From: an uncultured Pontibacter sp.
GTDB taxonomy: Bacteria > Bacteroidota > Bacteroidia > Cytophagales > Hymenobacteraceae
DNA length: 64,000 nt
Direction: 5' to 3'
Assembly: GCF_947492645.1 (NCBI RefSeq)
Contig: NZ_CANLMZ010000006.1
Coordinates: 1 to 64,000, forward strand
Shown here piece after piece: positions 8,392-17,132 of the stretch. The notes below the pieces were generated by a model. The model saw only the letters and a program-made list of their open reading frames with translations. It was not told the origin of the DNA and did not search any database. Position numbers and translations under genes: made by a program. The stretch's first letter is position 1. Every line of letters starts with the position of its first letter.

Positions 8392-9267
8392 ATGTTTTAT
8401 CATGATAACAAACTTCAATATACTGTGCGGGTAGATAAACCCAATCCAACTTTTGCCAAAATGCTGCAACAAGCCATTGGTGGCATAGAGGGCGAAATGA
8501 GAGTTTGTATGCAGTACCTCTTCCAGGCTTGGAATTGCAGAGGCCCTGAAAAGTACAGGCAAATGCTGCTGGAGACTGGTACTGAAGAGATGGCGCATAT
8601 TGAGATGTTGGCCACGGCCGTGGCGCTTAACCTGGAGGGAGCCCCGCTCTCTTTGAAGGAAGAAATGGCCAAAGACAAAATGGTAGGTGCTGTAATGGGA
8701 GGCATGGACCCTCGCCATATACTTTCCTCAGGGCTTGGCGCTATTGCAGCCGATAGCAATGGTGTGCCTTTTAATGGTTCGTGGATAGTGGGCAGCGGTA
8801 ACATGGCGGCTGATATGTATGCAAACGTAATGGCGGAGTCTACGGGCCGTGTGCTGGCAACCCGCCTCTGGGAAATGACAGATGACCCCGGCATGAAAGA
8901 TATGCTATCGTTCCTGATTGCCCGCGATACCATGCACCAGAACCAATGGTTGGCTGTGCTGGAGGAGTTAGGCGGCGTGCAGGGCGTGCATCCAATCCCC
9001 AACAGCTTCCCGCAGGCTGAGGAGAATCAGGAATTCAACTATGCATTCTTATCAACTGAGCTGGAGTGCAAACCAGAGTCGGATGGCCGCTGGACACAGG
9101 GCAAATCCATTGATGGTAAAGGAGACTTTGAGTATAAATTAGCCAAACCGCAGGGTGGCAAACCAGAACTAGGCCCACCAGACCCAAGAGGCCATGCGCA
9201 GGTAGAGCAGATGATGAACGGGCATAGCGCTAAAGGCATGCTGAATAAACTGAAGGGAAAACTTTAA
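8392..9267 (+). CDS. Manganese catalase
   Basis: This non-heme dimanganese catalase converts hydrogen peroxide to water and oxygen. The 291 residues fit the family. The metal ligands fall at the expected places: Glu35 (GGIEGEM), Glu66 and His69 (GTEEMAHIEM), with a later Glu (MAESTGR) and His (RDTMHQNQ) completing the site. The ferritin-like bundle covers about residues 20-190, and a proline- and glycine-rich tail follows. It is monocistronic, with a terminator at 9292-9327 shared with the convergent radical SAM gene. Unlike the heme catalase at 52519-54726 it needs no heme. Confidence 0.92.
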   Translation: MFYHDNKLQYTVRVDKPNPTFAKMLQQAIGGIEGEMRVCMQYLFQAWNCRGPEKYRQMLLETGTEEMAHIEMLATAVALNLEGAPLSLKEEMAKDKMVGAVMGGMDPRHILSSGLGAIAADSNGVPFNGSWIVGSGNMAADMYANVMAESTGRVLATRLWEMTDDPGMKDMLSFLIARDTMHQNQWLAVLEELGGVQGVHPIPNSFPQAEENQEFNYAFLSTELECKPESDGRWTQGKSIDGKGDFEYKLAKPQGGKPELGPPDPRGHAQVEQMMNGHSAKGMLNKLKGKL

Positions 9268-9291
9268 AGTTTAGCTTGTTTAAAGCTAAAG

Positions 9292-9327
9292 CAAAAAAGC
9301 GGCGGTATTTTACCCTCGCTTTTTTTG
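9292..9327. terminator. Convergent terminator between catalase and radical SAM genes
   Basis: The stem CAAAAAAGCG pairs with CGCTTTTTTTG (a one-base slip is possible in the T run), enclosing a small GGTA/TACC inner stem. A T run follows on the plus side and an A run precedes. It lies between two convergent genes and can serve both. Confidence 0.7.
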
Positions 9328-9352
9328 TGCCCCAAAAAGTGCCGCTATCTAC

Positions 9353-10414
9353 TTAAAATAACTCCATCTGCTTGCCGGCACGCGTACAGAAATAGCTGTA
9401 GTTAAAAGGTTTTATACTTCGGCCAGCCATATACTTTTGCCTGCTCATTTTAAAGAGTTTTGAGATAGCCTCTGCAAACTTGCCCTCACCGCGCATACGG
9501 GTGCCAAAACGGCTATCGTTCAGGCTGCCGCCGTGGCAGTCGGCTATCTGGCTCAGCACTTTAGCTGCCTTATCCGGAAAAGCTTCTTGTATCCAATCCT
9601 CAAAAATAGGACCTATACTGCCATTTAAGCGCACAATAGTATAGGCTGCATGTTGTGCACCGGCAGCAGCAGCCTGCTTGATTATATGCGGTATCTCATG
9701 GTCGTTTAGCCCGGGAATGATGGGGGCCACCATCACATTTACAGGTATGCCAACTGCACTTAACTGCCGTACTACCTCCAGCCGTTTAGCACCGGAAGCC
9801 GTTCGCGGCTCCAACTTAAGGCGCAGTTTTTCATCTAAGGTTGTGATACTGATGTTCACGTGCAGCAGGTCCAGCTTATTTAATTCGGTAAGCAGGTCCA
9901 GGTCGCGAAGGATTAAAGCGTTTTTAGTGATGATGCTGACAGGGTGGCGGTACTGCAGCAACACCTCCAATATCTGGCGTGTAAGTTTCTTTTTGGCCTC
10001 TATAGGCTGGTAGCAGTCTGTGTTGCCGGCCAGCATGAGCGGCATTACCTGCCAGTTGGGGTTCTCTAATTGCTTAGCCAGCACCTGGGGCGCATTTTCT
10101 TTTACAATGATCTTTCGTTCAAAATCCAGCCCCGCGCCATAGCCCCAGTACTGGTGCGAGTTGCGGGCATAGCAGTAAATGCAGCCATGCTCGCAACCCT
10201 GGTATGGGTTTAGCGAGTAACTCAAACCAATATCGGGGCTGTCAACTTTATTAACGATCTTTTTAGGATGCTCTACCAGAAACTCAGTTTTGGTATTCGA
10301 AACCATTGCTTCATCCAAACCTTCAATATGGGCAGCTACATACTCCTGTTTTAAGTAGGGGTTTGCAGGGTTATACTGCGCTCCGCGACCTTTTATAAAT
10401 TCTTCAGCCTTCAT
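9353..10414 (-). CDS. PA0069-family radical SAM protein
   Basis: A 353-residue radical SAM enzyme related to spore photoproduct lyase-like proteins and typed as the PA0069/Rv2578c family. The 4Fe-4S site is CEHGCIYCYA at about residues 74-83, the usual CxxxCxxC spacing. Flanking motifs YSLNPYQGC and GNTDCYQPIE are typical of the family. The reaction is unknown. A possible link to DNA repair is only suggested by distant similarity. It is a single gene with TTAGTT repeats just upstream. Confidence 0.88.
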   Translation of the reverse strand: MKAEEFIKGRGAQYNPANPYLKQEYVAAHIEGLDEAMVSNTKTEFLVEHPKKIVNKVDSPDIGLSYSLNPYQGCEHGCIYCYARNSHQYWGYGAGLDFERKIIVKENAPQVLAKQLENPNWQVMPLMLAGNTDCYQPIEAKKKLTRQILEVLLQYRHPVSIITKNALILRDLDLLTELNKLDLLHVNISITTLDEKLRLKLEPRTASGAKRLEVVRQLSAVGIPVNVMVAPIIPGLNDHEIPHIIKQAAAAGAQHAAYTIVRLNGSIGPIFEDWIQEAFPDKAAKVLSQIADCHGGSLNDSRFGTRMRGEGKFAEAISKLFKMSRQKYMAGRSIKPFNYSYFCTRAGKQMELF

Positions 10415-10753
10415 ACTTGATTATACTTGTGCTAATTTAATTAGTTTTAACTAAATAAATTAGTTTTTATGAGTTTAATTATTCAAGGCTGATAAGTATA
10501 AATGAATGTTAAATTATTCGCTTGTTAGTGCTTAATGCTACTCATGGAATTTTGAAAGGATAGAGGCTATGTTCTTAGTCACGACAGTCAATTTTATATA
10601 GGCTAATAAATTCTTGTTTTCGTATAATGTAGTAAGTGCCACATCAATGTTTTGCAGCTGTACCTATGCTCAGGCATAGGCTATTACACAAAAATGCCAT
10701 TTCGCTCACCTAAGCCTCCCGACTTGCTGATCAAATAGATAAAATTGATTTCT
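10415..10753. promoter_or_regulatory. Divergent promoter region with TTAGTT/AACTAA repeats
   Basis: This 339-base gap lies between the divergent radical SAM and TPR genes. It is AT rich. TTAGTT (10441-10446), AACTAA (10449-10454) and TTAGTT (10460-10465) form overlapping inverted repeats 27 bases from the radical SAM start, a plausible regulator site. No clear -7/-33 pair was seen and no further gene is evident. Confidence 0.35.
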
Positions 10754-12475
10754 ATGAAGCATTTACGGTTATTATCAGCATTATTTCTGGCAGCTTGTGG
10801 AGGATCTGAAGTACAGGAAGTATCATATGTTTCTACCCTCGAAATGTCTGGCATAGCATTATGCACTCCTCCGCCAACTGCCGATACACTTTGGTATACT
10901 CAAAATAAAAAAGCCCCACTTTTTAAAGGACTGGAAGGGGTGGAGGTGAAAATAACTACTGCCAACCCGGAGGCGCAGAAATACTTTAACCAGGGGCTGA
11001 TGCTGGCTTATGGTTTTAACCACGCCGAAGCAGCGCGATCTTTTTATGAGGCAACGCGCCAGGACCCAAACTGCGCCATGTGCTACTGGGGGTATGCCTA
11101 TGTGCTAGGCCCAAATTACAATGCAGGCATGGAGCCGGACAATTTTAGCAGGGCCTACAAGGCGGTGCAGCAGGCCAAAACTCACGCTGGCAATGCAACG
11201 CCTAAAGAGCGCGCGCTTATACTTGCCCTGGAAAAAAGGTATCCCGCCAAAGTGGTAGAAGATTGCAGCCCCAACGACATGGCCTATGCCGATGCCATGA
11301 AAAAAGTACATATGGCTTACCCTAAGGATGCAGATATAGGCACTATGTATGCTGAGGCGCTTATGGATTTACACCCCTGGGATATCTGGCAGAAAAATGG
11401 CAAGCCGCAACCTTGGACCCAAGAAATCATGACTACGTTGCAGCAGGTAATGAAGCAGGCACCAAAGCACGCCGGAGCAAACCATTTATACATTCATGCC
11501 ACAGAGGCATCTAAAAACCCGGGGGCAGCAGCCACTAGCGCAAAACTGCTCGAAACGCTGGTCCCGGGTGCCGGCCACCTGGTGCACATGCCATCGCATA
11601 CTTACATCCGCACCGGCGATTACCATGCGGGTACGCTGGCAAACCTGAGGGCTGTAAAAGCTGATAGTATGTATACTACTACCTGCCATGCCCAGGGCGC
11701 GTATCCGCTGGCGTACTACCCGCACAATTACCACTTTTTAGCTGCTACAGCAACGCTGGAGGGAAACAGCAGCTTAGCTATGAAGAGCGCCCTGAAAATG
11801 GCGGCCCATGTGCACCCTGATGTAATGAGTCAGCCAGGGTGGGAAACGCTGCAACATTATTATACTATCCCTTATAATGTAGCTGTAAAATTTGGCCTTT
11901 GGGACGAGGTGCTGCGCATGCCCCAAACAGATACTTCGCTTATTTACCCTCAGGCTATAAAACATTATGCAAATGGGATGGCTTATCTGGGGAAAAACAA
12001 CCTGGCCGGGGCAAAAGCGGAACTGGCAAAACTAAAAACCATTAGCAGTAAACCAGCACTTAAAGAAATGACCATTTGGGGAATAAACTCGATGCACGAT
12101 ATCACCGAAATAGCGCACCGCGTGCTACAGGGAAGTATACTTGCCAAAGAAGAAAAGTACCCGCAAAGTATAAAGTTGCTGCGCGAAGCAGTTGAAATTG
12201 AGGATAACCTGAACTACAACGAGCCTCCAGACTGGTTTTTCTCGGTTCGCCACCACCTTGGCCCGGTGCTTTTGCTGGCGCAGCAGTATAACGGAGCCGT
12301 TGCGGTATACGAGCAAGACCTGCAAAACCTGCCACGCAACGGATGGGCCTTAAACGGCCTGGCTCAGGCACACAAAGCACTCGGAAACAAAACCAAAGCA
12401 GAACAAGCCCAGAAAGCGTTTGAGCAGGCCTGGCAATGGTCTGATACTGAACTTGTAGCGTCCCGGGTAAAATAA
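10754..12475 (+). CDS. TPR-repeat lipoprotein
   Basis: The 573-residue protein starts MKHLRLLSALFLAACGG, a short signal with lipobox and Cys15, so it is probably exported and lipidated. Tetratricopeptide-like helices run through the mature part, clearest at about residues 75-115 (QKYFNQGLMLAYGFNHAEAA) and again at about residues 470-565. A CAMCYWG motif with a CxxC pair near residue 105 is typical of a family of large TPR proteins of unknown role. The ATG at 10754 was preferred over an upstream TTG at 10745 because it starts the signal peptide directly. Partners are unknown. Confidence 0.8.
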   Translation: MKHLRLLSALFLAACGGSEVQEVSYVSTLEMSGIALCTPPPTADTLWYTQNKKAPLFKGLEGVEVKITTANPEAQKYFNQGLMLAYGFNHAEAARSFYEATRQDPNCAMCYWGYAYVLGPNYNAGMEPDNFSRAYKAVQQAKTHAGNATPKERALILALEKRYPAKVVEDCSPNDMAYADAMKKVHMAYPKDADIGTMYAEALMDLHPWDIWQKNGKPQPWTQEIMTTLQQVMKQAPKHAGANHLYIHATEASKNPGAAATSAKLLETLVPGAGHLVHMPSHTYIRTGDYHAGTLANLRAVKADSMYTTTCHAQGAYPLAYYPHNYHFLAATATLEGNSSLAMKSALKMAAHVHPDVMSQPGWETLQHYYTIPYNVAVKFGLWDEVLRMPQTDTSLIYPQAIKHYANGMAYLGKNNLAGAKAELAKLKTISSKPALKEMTIWGINSMHDITEIAHRVLQGSILAKEEKYPQSIKLLREAVEIEDNLNYNEPPDWFFSVRHHLGPVLLLAQQYNGAVAVYEQDLQNLPRNGWALNGLAQAHKALGNKTKAEQAQKAFEQAWQWSDTELVASRVK

Positions 12476-12703
12476 CATGGCATTTGCAGTTCGGGGTAAA
12501 GGAGGCGTTAACCTTAAACAGGTGTTACTGCTGCCATTTTAGCTGCGTCCTTAGTTGCTTCCGTTAAAATTTGCAACAGCGAAGCAACTGGAATCAACCT
12601 TGTTTTTTTAATTACTGCTTTAGCAAACCAAGCGAAGGCAATTAGGAGAAGTTTTACCTACCCTGAGCAGCAGCAGCGTATACAGCACTTTGTAGAACAT
12701 TCT

Positions 12704-12734
12704 TTTGATGAAGCGGTTTAGTTTTATAACTTTA
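12704..12734 (+). promoter_or_regulatory. Bacteroidota-type promoter for the pirin gene
   Basis: TTTG (12704-12707) and TAACTTTA (12727-12734) are separated by 19 bases. This fits the TTTG-N19-TAnnTTTG pattern with one mismatch at the last base. The expected start of transcription is near 12741, about 20 bases before the ATG. Confidence 0.6.
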
Positions 12735-12763
12735 ATGTAGCTACATCATTTTATAAACACGCG

Positions 12764-13621
12764 ATGCAAAGAAAGATAAAGAAAAAACATACTGCCGTTA
12801 GTGCGCCCATAGCTGACCTTGTAACCTATCGTGCCCTGCCTACCAACTCAGTTGATTACATAGATCCGTTCCTGTTTCTTAACCATCATGGGCCACAGGT
12901 ATACCAGCCTAACAACCAAGGCTTGCCCTTTGGGCCGCACCCGCACCGTGGCTTCGAAACGCTTACTTTTATACTTGAGGGCGATATTACCCACCAGGAT
13001 ACTGGCGGCGGCAAAGATGTAATTGAAGCTGGTGGCGTGCAATGGATGACCGCTGGCTCTGGGTTGATTCACGCTGAGGTATCCTCTGAAAAGTTTAAGA
13101 AGGAGGGAGGCCCGATGGAAATTCTGCAACTGTGGTTTAATTTGCCAGCCAAGTATAAAATGGTAAAGCCTAACTACATCGGCCTGCAGAAAGATAAAAT
13201 ACCTGTGGTAACGGAAGCTGATGGTAAGGTAAAGGTAAACGTGGTATCTGGTAAGTGGGGCGAAACGGAAGGGCCGATACCATCGCTAAGCGACATACAC
13301 ATGGCAAGTATAGAAATGCAGCAAGGTGCAGGTTTTACTACAAGTATAGCAGCCGCGCGAAATATTTTCTTTTACGTGGTACGCGGCAAAGTAACCGTGA
13401 ATGGTGTAGAGGCTGAAAAGCTAAACCTGGTAGAGTTCACAAATGAAGGCGAAGAAATTACGGTTAATGCTTCTGAAGATAGCTATTTGCTACTTGGCCA
13501 TGCCAAGCCCTTTAACGAGCCAGTTGTAGCGCACGGCCCATTTGTGATGAACACCGAAGAAGAAATCAGAGAAGCCTTCCGGGATTACCAAATGGGGAAA
13601 ATGGGTGCCTGGGAAGAGTAA
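12764..13621 (+). CDS. Pirin family protein
   Basis: A 285-residue bicupin of the pirin family. The metal site of the first cupin is visible: HPHRGFET (His59 and His61 by count) and SGLIHAE further on. Some bacterial pirins act as quercetinases and others bind metabolic enzymes; which applies cannot be read from sequence. The C-terminal cupin (about residues 180-285) lacks obvious metal ligands, as usual. The DJ-1-like gene follows 142 bases downstream on the same strand, and both may answer to oxidative stress (inference). Confidence 0.9.
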   Translation: MQRKIKKKHTAVSAPIADLVTYRALPTNSVDYIDPFLFLNHHGPQVYQPNNQGLPFGPHPHRGFETLTFILEGDITHQDTGGGKDVIEAGGVQWMTAGSGLIHAEVSSEKFKKEGGPMEILQLWFNLPAKYKMVKPNYIGLQKDKIPVVTEADGKVKVNVVSGKWGETEGPIPSLSDIHMASIEMQQGAGFTTSIAAARNIFFYVVRGKVTVNGVEAEKLNLVEFTNEGEEITVNASEDSYLLLGHAKPFNEPVVAHGPFVMNTEEEIREAFRDYQMGKMGAWEE

Positions 13622-13763
13622 CCTATAGTGCCTCAGATACAAGCAGAAGTGCGTGGAGGCAGCTGTACTTTTGCAAAGTATAAACTCAGTTTAATTTAGT
13701 TTAGGCATAGCAGCTGGCCCATATGCTGCGTACACGCTTTATAGTTAACCAAAACAGCGAGCT

Positions 13764-14447
13764 ATGAAAGTATTATTTGTGCTAACCTCTCATGATAAAC
13801 TAGGGGAAACCGGTAACAAGACCGGATTTTGGGTGGAGGAGTTTGCCGCGCCATATTACAAAATGGCAGATGCAGGCGTAGATGTTACCTTAGCCTCACC
13901 CAAAGGAGGCCAACCTCCCATTGATCCAAAAAGCGAAGCACCTGACGCGCAGACTGAAGCTACGGAACGGTACTACAAAGACTCCGGCTTGCAACAGAAA
14001 CTATCCAAAACCAAAAAGCTTAGCGACGTAAAGGCTGATGACTTTGATGCAGTATTTTACCCAGGCGGTCATGGGCCGCTTTGGGACCTGGCCAACGATA
14101 AAGAGTCTATAAAGCTGATAGAAGAGTTTACAAAGCAAAACAAGCCGGTAGCCGCTGTCTGCCATGGACCTGCAGTACTGGCAAAGGCTAAAACCGAAAG
14201 CGGTGAGCCCCTTGTAAAAGGTAAAAATGTAGCTGGCTTTACAAACACAGAAGAAGAGGCTGTGCAGTTAACAAACATTGTTCCTTTTTTAGTAGAAGAC
14301 AGGCTGAAGGAGCTGGGCGGAAACTACAGTAAGGCAGAGGATTGGCAGCCTTACGTGGTTACGGATGGTTTGCTTATTACAGGCCAGAACCCTGCATCAT
14401 CTGAGCCAGCCGCAGAAGAGCTGCTGAAGCTGCTGCAAAAGAAGTAA
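13764..14447 (+). CDS. DJ-1/PfpI family protein (Hsp31-like class I glutamine amidotransferase fold)
   Basis: The 227-residue cytosolic protein has the DJ-1/PfpI fold. The nucleophile elbow AVCHGPAVL holds the conserved Cys near residue 134, and FYPGGHGPLWDL and the early GFWVEE glutamate complete the expected site. Relatives of this subgroup (Hsp31, YDR533c-like) act as glyoxalase III or as chaperones against carbonyl stress. The exact activity here is inference. It ends at a strong bidirectional terminator shared with the convergent pseudouridine synthase gene. Confidence 0.88.
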   Translation: MKVLFVLTSHDKLGETGNKTGFWVEEFAAPYYKMADAGVDVTLASPKGGQPPIDPKSEAPDAQTEATERYYKDSGLQQKLSKTKKLSDVKADDFDAVFYPGGHGPLWDLANDKESIKLIEEFTKQNKPVAAVCHGPAVLAKAKTESGEPLVKGKNVAGFTNTEEEAVQLTNIVPFLVEDRLKELGGNYSKAEDWQPYVVTDGLLITGQNPASSEPAAEELLKLLQKK

Positions 14448-14475
14448 ATTTATATAAAGGCAAAGTCCTGATTAA

Positions 14476-14528
14476 CAAGTATAAAAAAGCCCCTGGCAAT
14501 TTATCTGCCAGGGGCTTTTTTATACTTG
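14476..14528. terminator. Very long convergent terminator framed by AAGTATA
   Basis: The full stem is 23 bp without mismatch (14476-14498 with 14506-14528) around a 7-base loop. The core is AGCCCCTGGCA/TGCCAGGGGCT with A and T runs. The outer ends are CAAGTATA and TATACTTG, so the repeated word of this genome forms the base of the stem. It serves both convergent genes. Confidence 0.9.
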
Positions 14529-14533
14529 CTATG

Positions 14534-15550
14534 TTAACGTTTAGGCGATCTTTTTGGAGCGCTGCCACGGCCTGTTGCCCCTGGCTTGCCCCCTGTTTTA
14601 GGTGTCCCTTTCGCACCGCCTCTGGCGCCCTTGGCGCTACCAGCGCTTGCCGGAGCAGGTCTTGATTTCCCGATTCGCTTACCAGCGCCACTAAAATCCG
14701 ATGCCCCGGATCTGGCAGGTTTCTGATAGCCTTCTCTGCTGCTTGTTCCAGCTTTTTCGCGGTTAGGGTTTGCTTTTGCGCCATGTTCTCTCGAACCAAA
14801 ATCTCTTGAACCTGACTTTGCTTTTGATGGTGCTTTATCTGGCTTAGAAGAGGCCAGCTGCTTCAGACTTTCTACTTCGGTTCCTGTAAGGGTGCGCCAA
14901 TGGCCTTTTTGTAGTTTTGTAAGTGTGATGTTCTGGATTCTGACGCGCTGTATAAACGTGACATTGTAACCCATCGCCTCGCAGGTTTTCTTGATGCTAT
15001 GGTTCATGCCGGGCTCTAGCGTAATTCTAAAGCGGCTGGTTGCTTCTTTATTCACAACAGCTTTTTTAGGAATCCCGTTTTCAAAAGATGCACAGGCCTC
15101 GCTAAGCTTCGATATAAAATCAGAGGAAATAGGTTTGTTTACTGATACAATTAACTCTTTTTCGAGTTTGCTGTCCATTTTGGTCAGCTTTCTCACAAAA
15201 TCGGAGTCATTGCTCAAAAACAGAACACCTTCATCGTCTCTGTCCAGTTTGCCTACAGGTTGCAGAGATGCCGGGTGGTTAATGGCGCGCACCACATTGT
15301 CGCGTACTTCCATATCTGCCGTAGCCGACAAGCCGGCAGGCTTATTCAGAACCAGGAAAACAGGCGCTTCTTCGCGCACATTTAGCAGCTGGTCATCTAT
15401 TCTGACTTTATCTTTTGGCGTTACTTTTATACCTGCTTCCGGCTCCTTACCATTCACAGTTACTCTGCCTTCTTCAATCAGTCTGTCTGCTTCGCGGCGG
15501 GAGCAGAAGCCGGTGTCACTTATAAATTTATTTAATCGCTTTGGTTCCAT
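14534..15550 (-). CDS. Divergent RluF-like 23S rRNA pseudouridine synthase paralogue
   Basis: A 338-residue protein with an S4 RNA-binding domain (about residues 3-60) and a pseudouridine synthase domain (about 64-235). A basic low-complexity tail rich in Gly, Lys, Ser and Pro follows. NKPAG is intact and the catalytic Asp103 is kept in GKLDRDDEG. However, the later motif normally reading NRQIRRM has become NHSIKKT in this copy. Family members isomerise uridine in 23S rRNA. The gene at 15818-16798 is a close and more canonical paralogue, so this one may have a different target or reduced activity (inference). Confidence 0.82.
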   Translation of the reverse strand: MEPKRLNKFISDTGFCSRREADRLIEEGRVTVNGKEPEAGIKVTPKDKVRIDDQLLNVREEAPVFLVLNKPAGLSATADMEVRDNVVRAINHPASLQPVGKLDRDDEGVLFLSNDSDFVRKLTKMDSKLEKELIVSVNKPISSDFISKLSEACASFENGIPKKAVVNKEATSRFRITLEPGMNHSIKKTCEAMGYNVTFIQRVRIQNITLTKLQKGHWRTLTGTEVESLKQLASSKPDKAPSKAKSGSRDFGSREHGAKANPNREKAGTSSREGYQKPARSGASDFSGAGKRIGKSRPAPASAGSAKGARGGAKGTPKTGGKPGATGRGSAPKRSPKR

Positions 15551-15817
15551 GGTTTGTAGTGGCGTTGCAGCTGGTACAAGTATACTTGTTGCATCTTCTT
15601 ACGCCTGTTTTAAATGATTTGGCGAAATTACAGGAAAAGGATTGGTTTAACGACCTCAAATCCGGAATATTCAGCTATACCAGGCTTGTAATCGGTTAAG
15701 CGCAGGGTTTAAAGTATAGTTACCGGCTTGCAGCGTAAGTATAAACCCTATCCTGTAACAAACATTTTTTTGAATTTATACTTTAAAGCGCCTGTACCTA
15801 CTGCTGTTGTCAGCTTG

Positions 15818-16798
15818 CTATCTTCTTTTCCCGCCGCTACGGCCTTTGCCTCCAGCGTTTCCTTTTGGCCCGCCTTTAGATGCACCCCGTGATCCGCGGG
15901 CACTTGGGGCACCGCTTTTAGGCTTGTTGCTTTTACCGCCTGCAGCACTTTTTCCACCTGCTTTTGGTGCGCCACCTGGCCGGCCAGGCCTTGCTGCTGC
16001 TGAGGAGTTGCTGCGTGGTTTCGGTTTGTTACTTCTGGCTGGAGCCCCTGACTCTGCACGTTTTTTTGTTGCAGAGCCTTCTTCTGTTTTGGTTGAGCTA
16101 GCTACCAATCGTTCCATTTCCGCTATTTCTGTGTCGGTCATGTTGCGCCATTGGCCCAGCGGAATCTTGTTTAGCGACAGGTGCATAATACGGGTCCGTT
16201 GCAGGGTTTGTACTTCATAGCCCAAGGCTTCGGTCATGCGGCGTATCTGGCGGTTCATGCCCTGGGTAAGTATAATCCGGAATTTGTTTGGCCCTAACTG
16301 CTCTACAAAGCACTTTTTCGTATTCACGCCAAGTATAGAAACTCCGCCGCTCATTTTCGTGACAAAGTCCTGGTTGATAGGTTTATCTACCGTTACAATG
16401 TATTCCTTTTCGTGCTTGTTGCCAGCCCGCAGTATTTTATTTACAATGTCACCGTTGTTTGTAAGTATGATAAGGCCTTCGGAGTCTTTATCGAGGCGGC
16501 CAATCGGGAAAATGCGCTCAGGGTAATTTACAAAGCTGATGATGTTGTCGCGCTGAGAGCGGTCGGTTGTTGTCTCAATGCCTGCCGGCTTGTTTAGCAG
16601 CAAGTATACAGGCTCTACCGCATCTACCTGCAGCAAATTGCCATCTACCCGTATTTTATCTTTGGGTGTAACTTTAGCGCCTACATCGGGGCGTTTCCCA
16701 TTTACCATTACCCGGCCTTGCTCTATCAACTTATCTGCCTCGCGGCGTGAGCAATAGCCGGCATCGCTTATGAATTTATTTAATCTGATCGGTTCCAT
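15818..16798 (-). CDS. rluF: RluF-like 23S rRNA pseudouridine synthase
   Basis: The 326-residue protein has an N-terminal S4 domain (LNKFISDAGYCSRREAD) and a canonical RsuA/RluB/RluF catalytic domain. Motifs are NKPAG, GRLDKDSEGL with catalytic Asp103, and MNRQIRRM. E. coli RluF modifies U2604 of 23S rRNA; the same site is assumed here. A tail of about 75 residues is nearly all Gly, Lys, Ser, Pro and Arg and may bind RNA unspecifically. An ATG nine codons upstream (16825) is possible. The start at 16798 matches the paralogue, which begins MEPKRLNKF. The 267-base spacing to the paralogue suggests separate or loosely linked expression. Confidence 0.87.
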   Translation of the reverse strand: MEPIRLNKFISDAGYCSRREADKLIEQGRVMVNGKRPDVGAKVTPKDKIRVDGNLLQVDAVEPVYLLLNKPAGIETTTDRSQRDNIISFVNYPERIFPIGRLDKDSEGLIILTNNGDIVNKILRAGNKHEKEYIVTVDKPINQDFVTKMSGGVSILGVNTKKCFVEQLGPNKFRIILTQGMNRQIRRMTEALGYEVQTLQRTRIMHLSLNKIPLGQWRNMTDTEIAEMERLVASSTKTEEGSATKKRAESGAPARSNKPKPRSNSSAAARPGRPGGAPKAGGKSAAGGKSNKPKSGAPSARGSRGASKGGPKGNAGGKGRSGGKRR

Positions 16799-17044
16799 AC
16801 TTTGTGGGCGTATTCTGGCTGCCATTTACTGGCCGGCAATTTGGCCAGCTCCTTTCGCTTATATACGTGCTATACTTTCACATCAAAAGTACAGCAAAGC
16901 AGGTGATTTACCTATTGTCGGGATAGCGGAGTTGCAGCTGAACGTACGAATTTGAGTGTACTATAGTAAGAAGGCATAGGCAATGTTGCATAAATAAGTG
17001 ATGCAGCAGCCCATTGGGTATACTAGCAGGAATGATCTTAACTG
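16799..17044. other. Intergenic region without recognised gene
   Basis: The stretch upstream of rluF holds its promoter and nothing else that could be recognised. With the terminator at 17045-17095 it makes a gap of 334 bases. No -7/-33 pair of good quality was found. Confidence 0.4.
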
Positions 17045-17095
17045 TTACTAATAAAGCATCCCGGCTAGCGAGCAGAGGGGATGCTTTATTAGTAA
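17045..17095. terminator. Terminator after the EreA-like gene
   Basis: A perfect 18-bp stem (17045-17062 with 17078-17095) with a 15-base loop lies directly after the stop of the minus-strand gene at 17133. The stem holds AATAAAGCATCCC and its complement. Unlike most terminators here, the T tail is interrupted. Confidence 0.8.
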
Positions 17096-17132
17096 ATTTT
17101 AAAATAGCAGCACTCCAACATAAAACCTTGCC

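Noticed and set aside
14377..14799. 140-codon frame across the terminator at 14476-14528
   Set aside because: It would read through a 23-bp terminator and overlap two well-supported genes in other frames. It is a shadow of the basic tail of the RluF-like gene.
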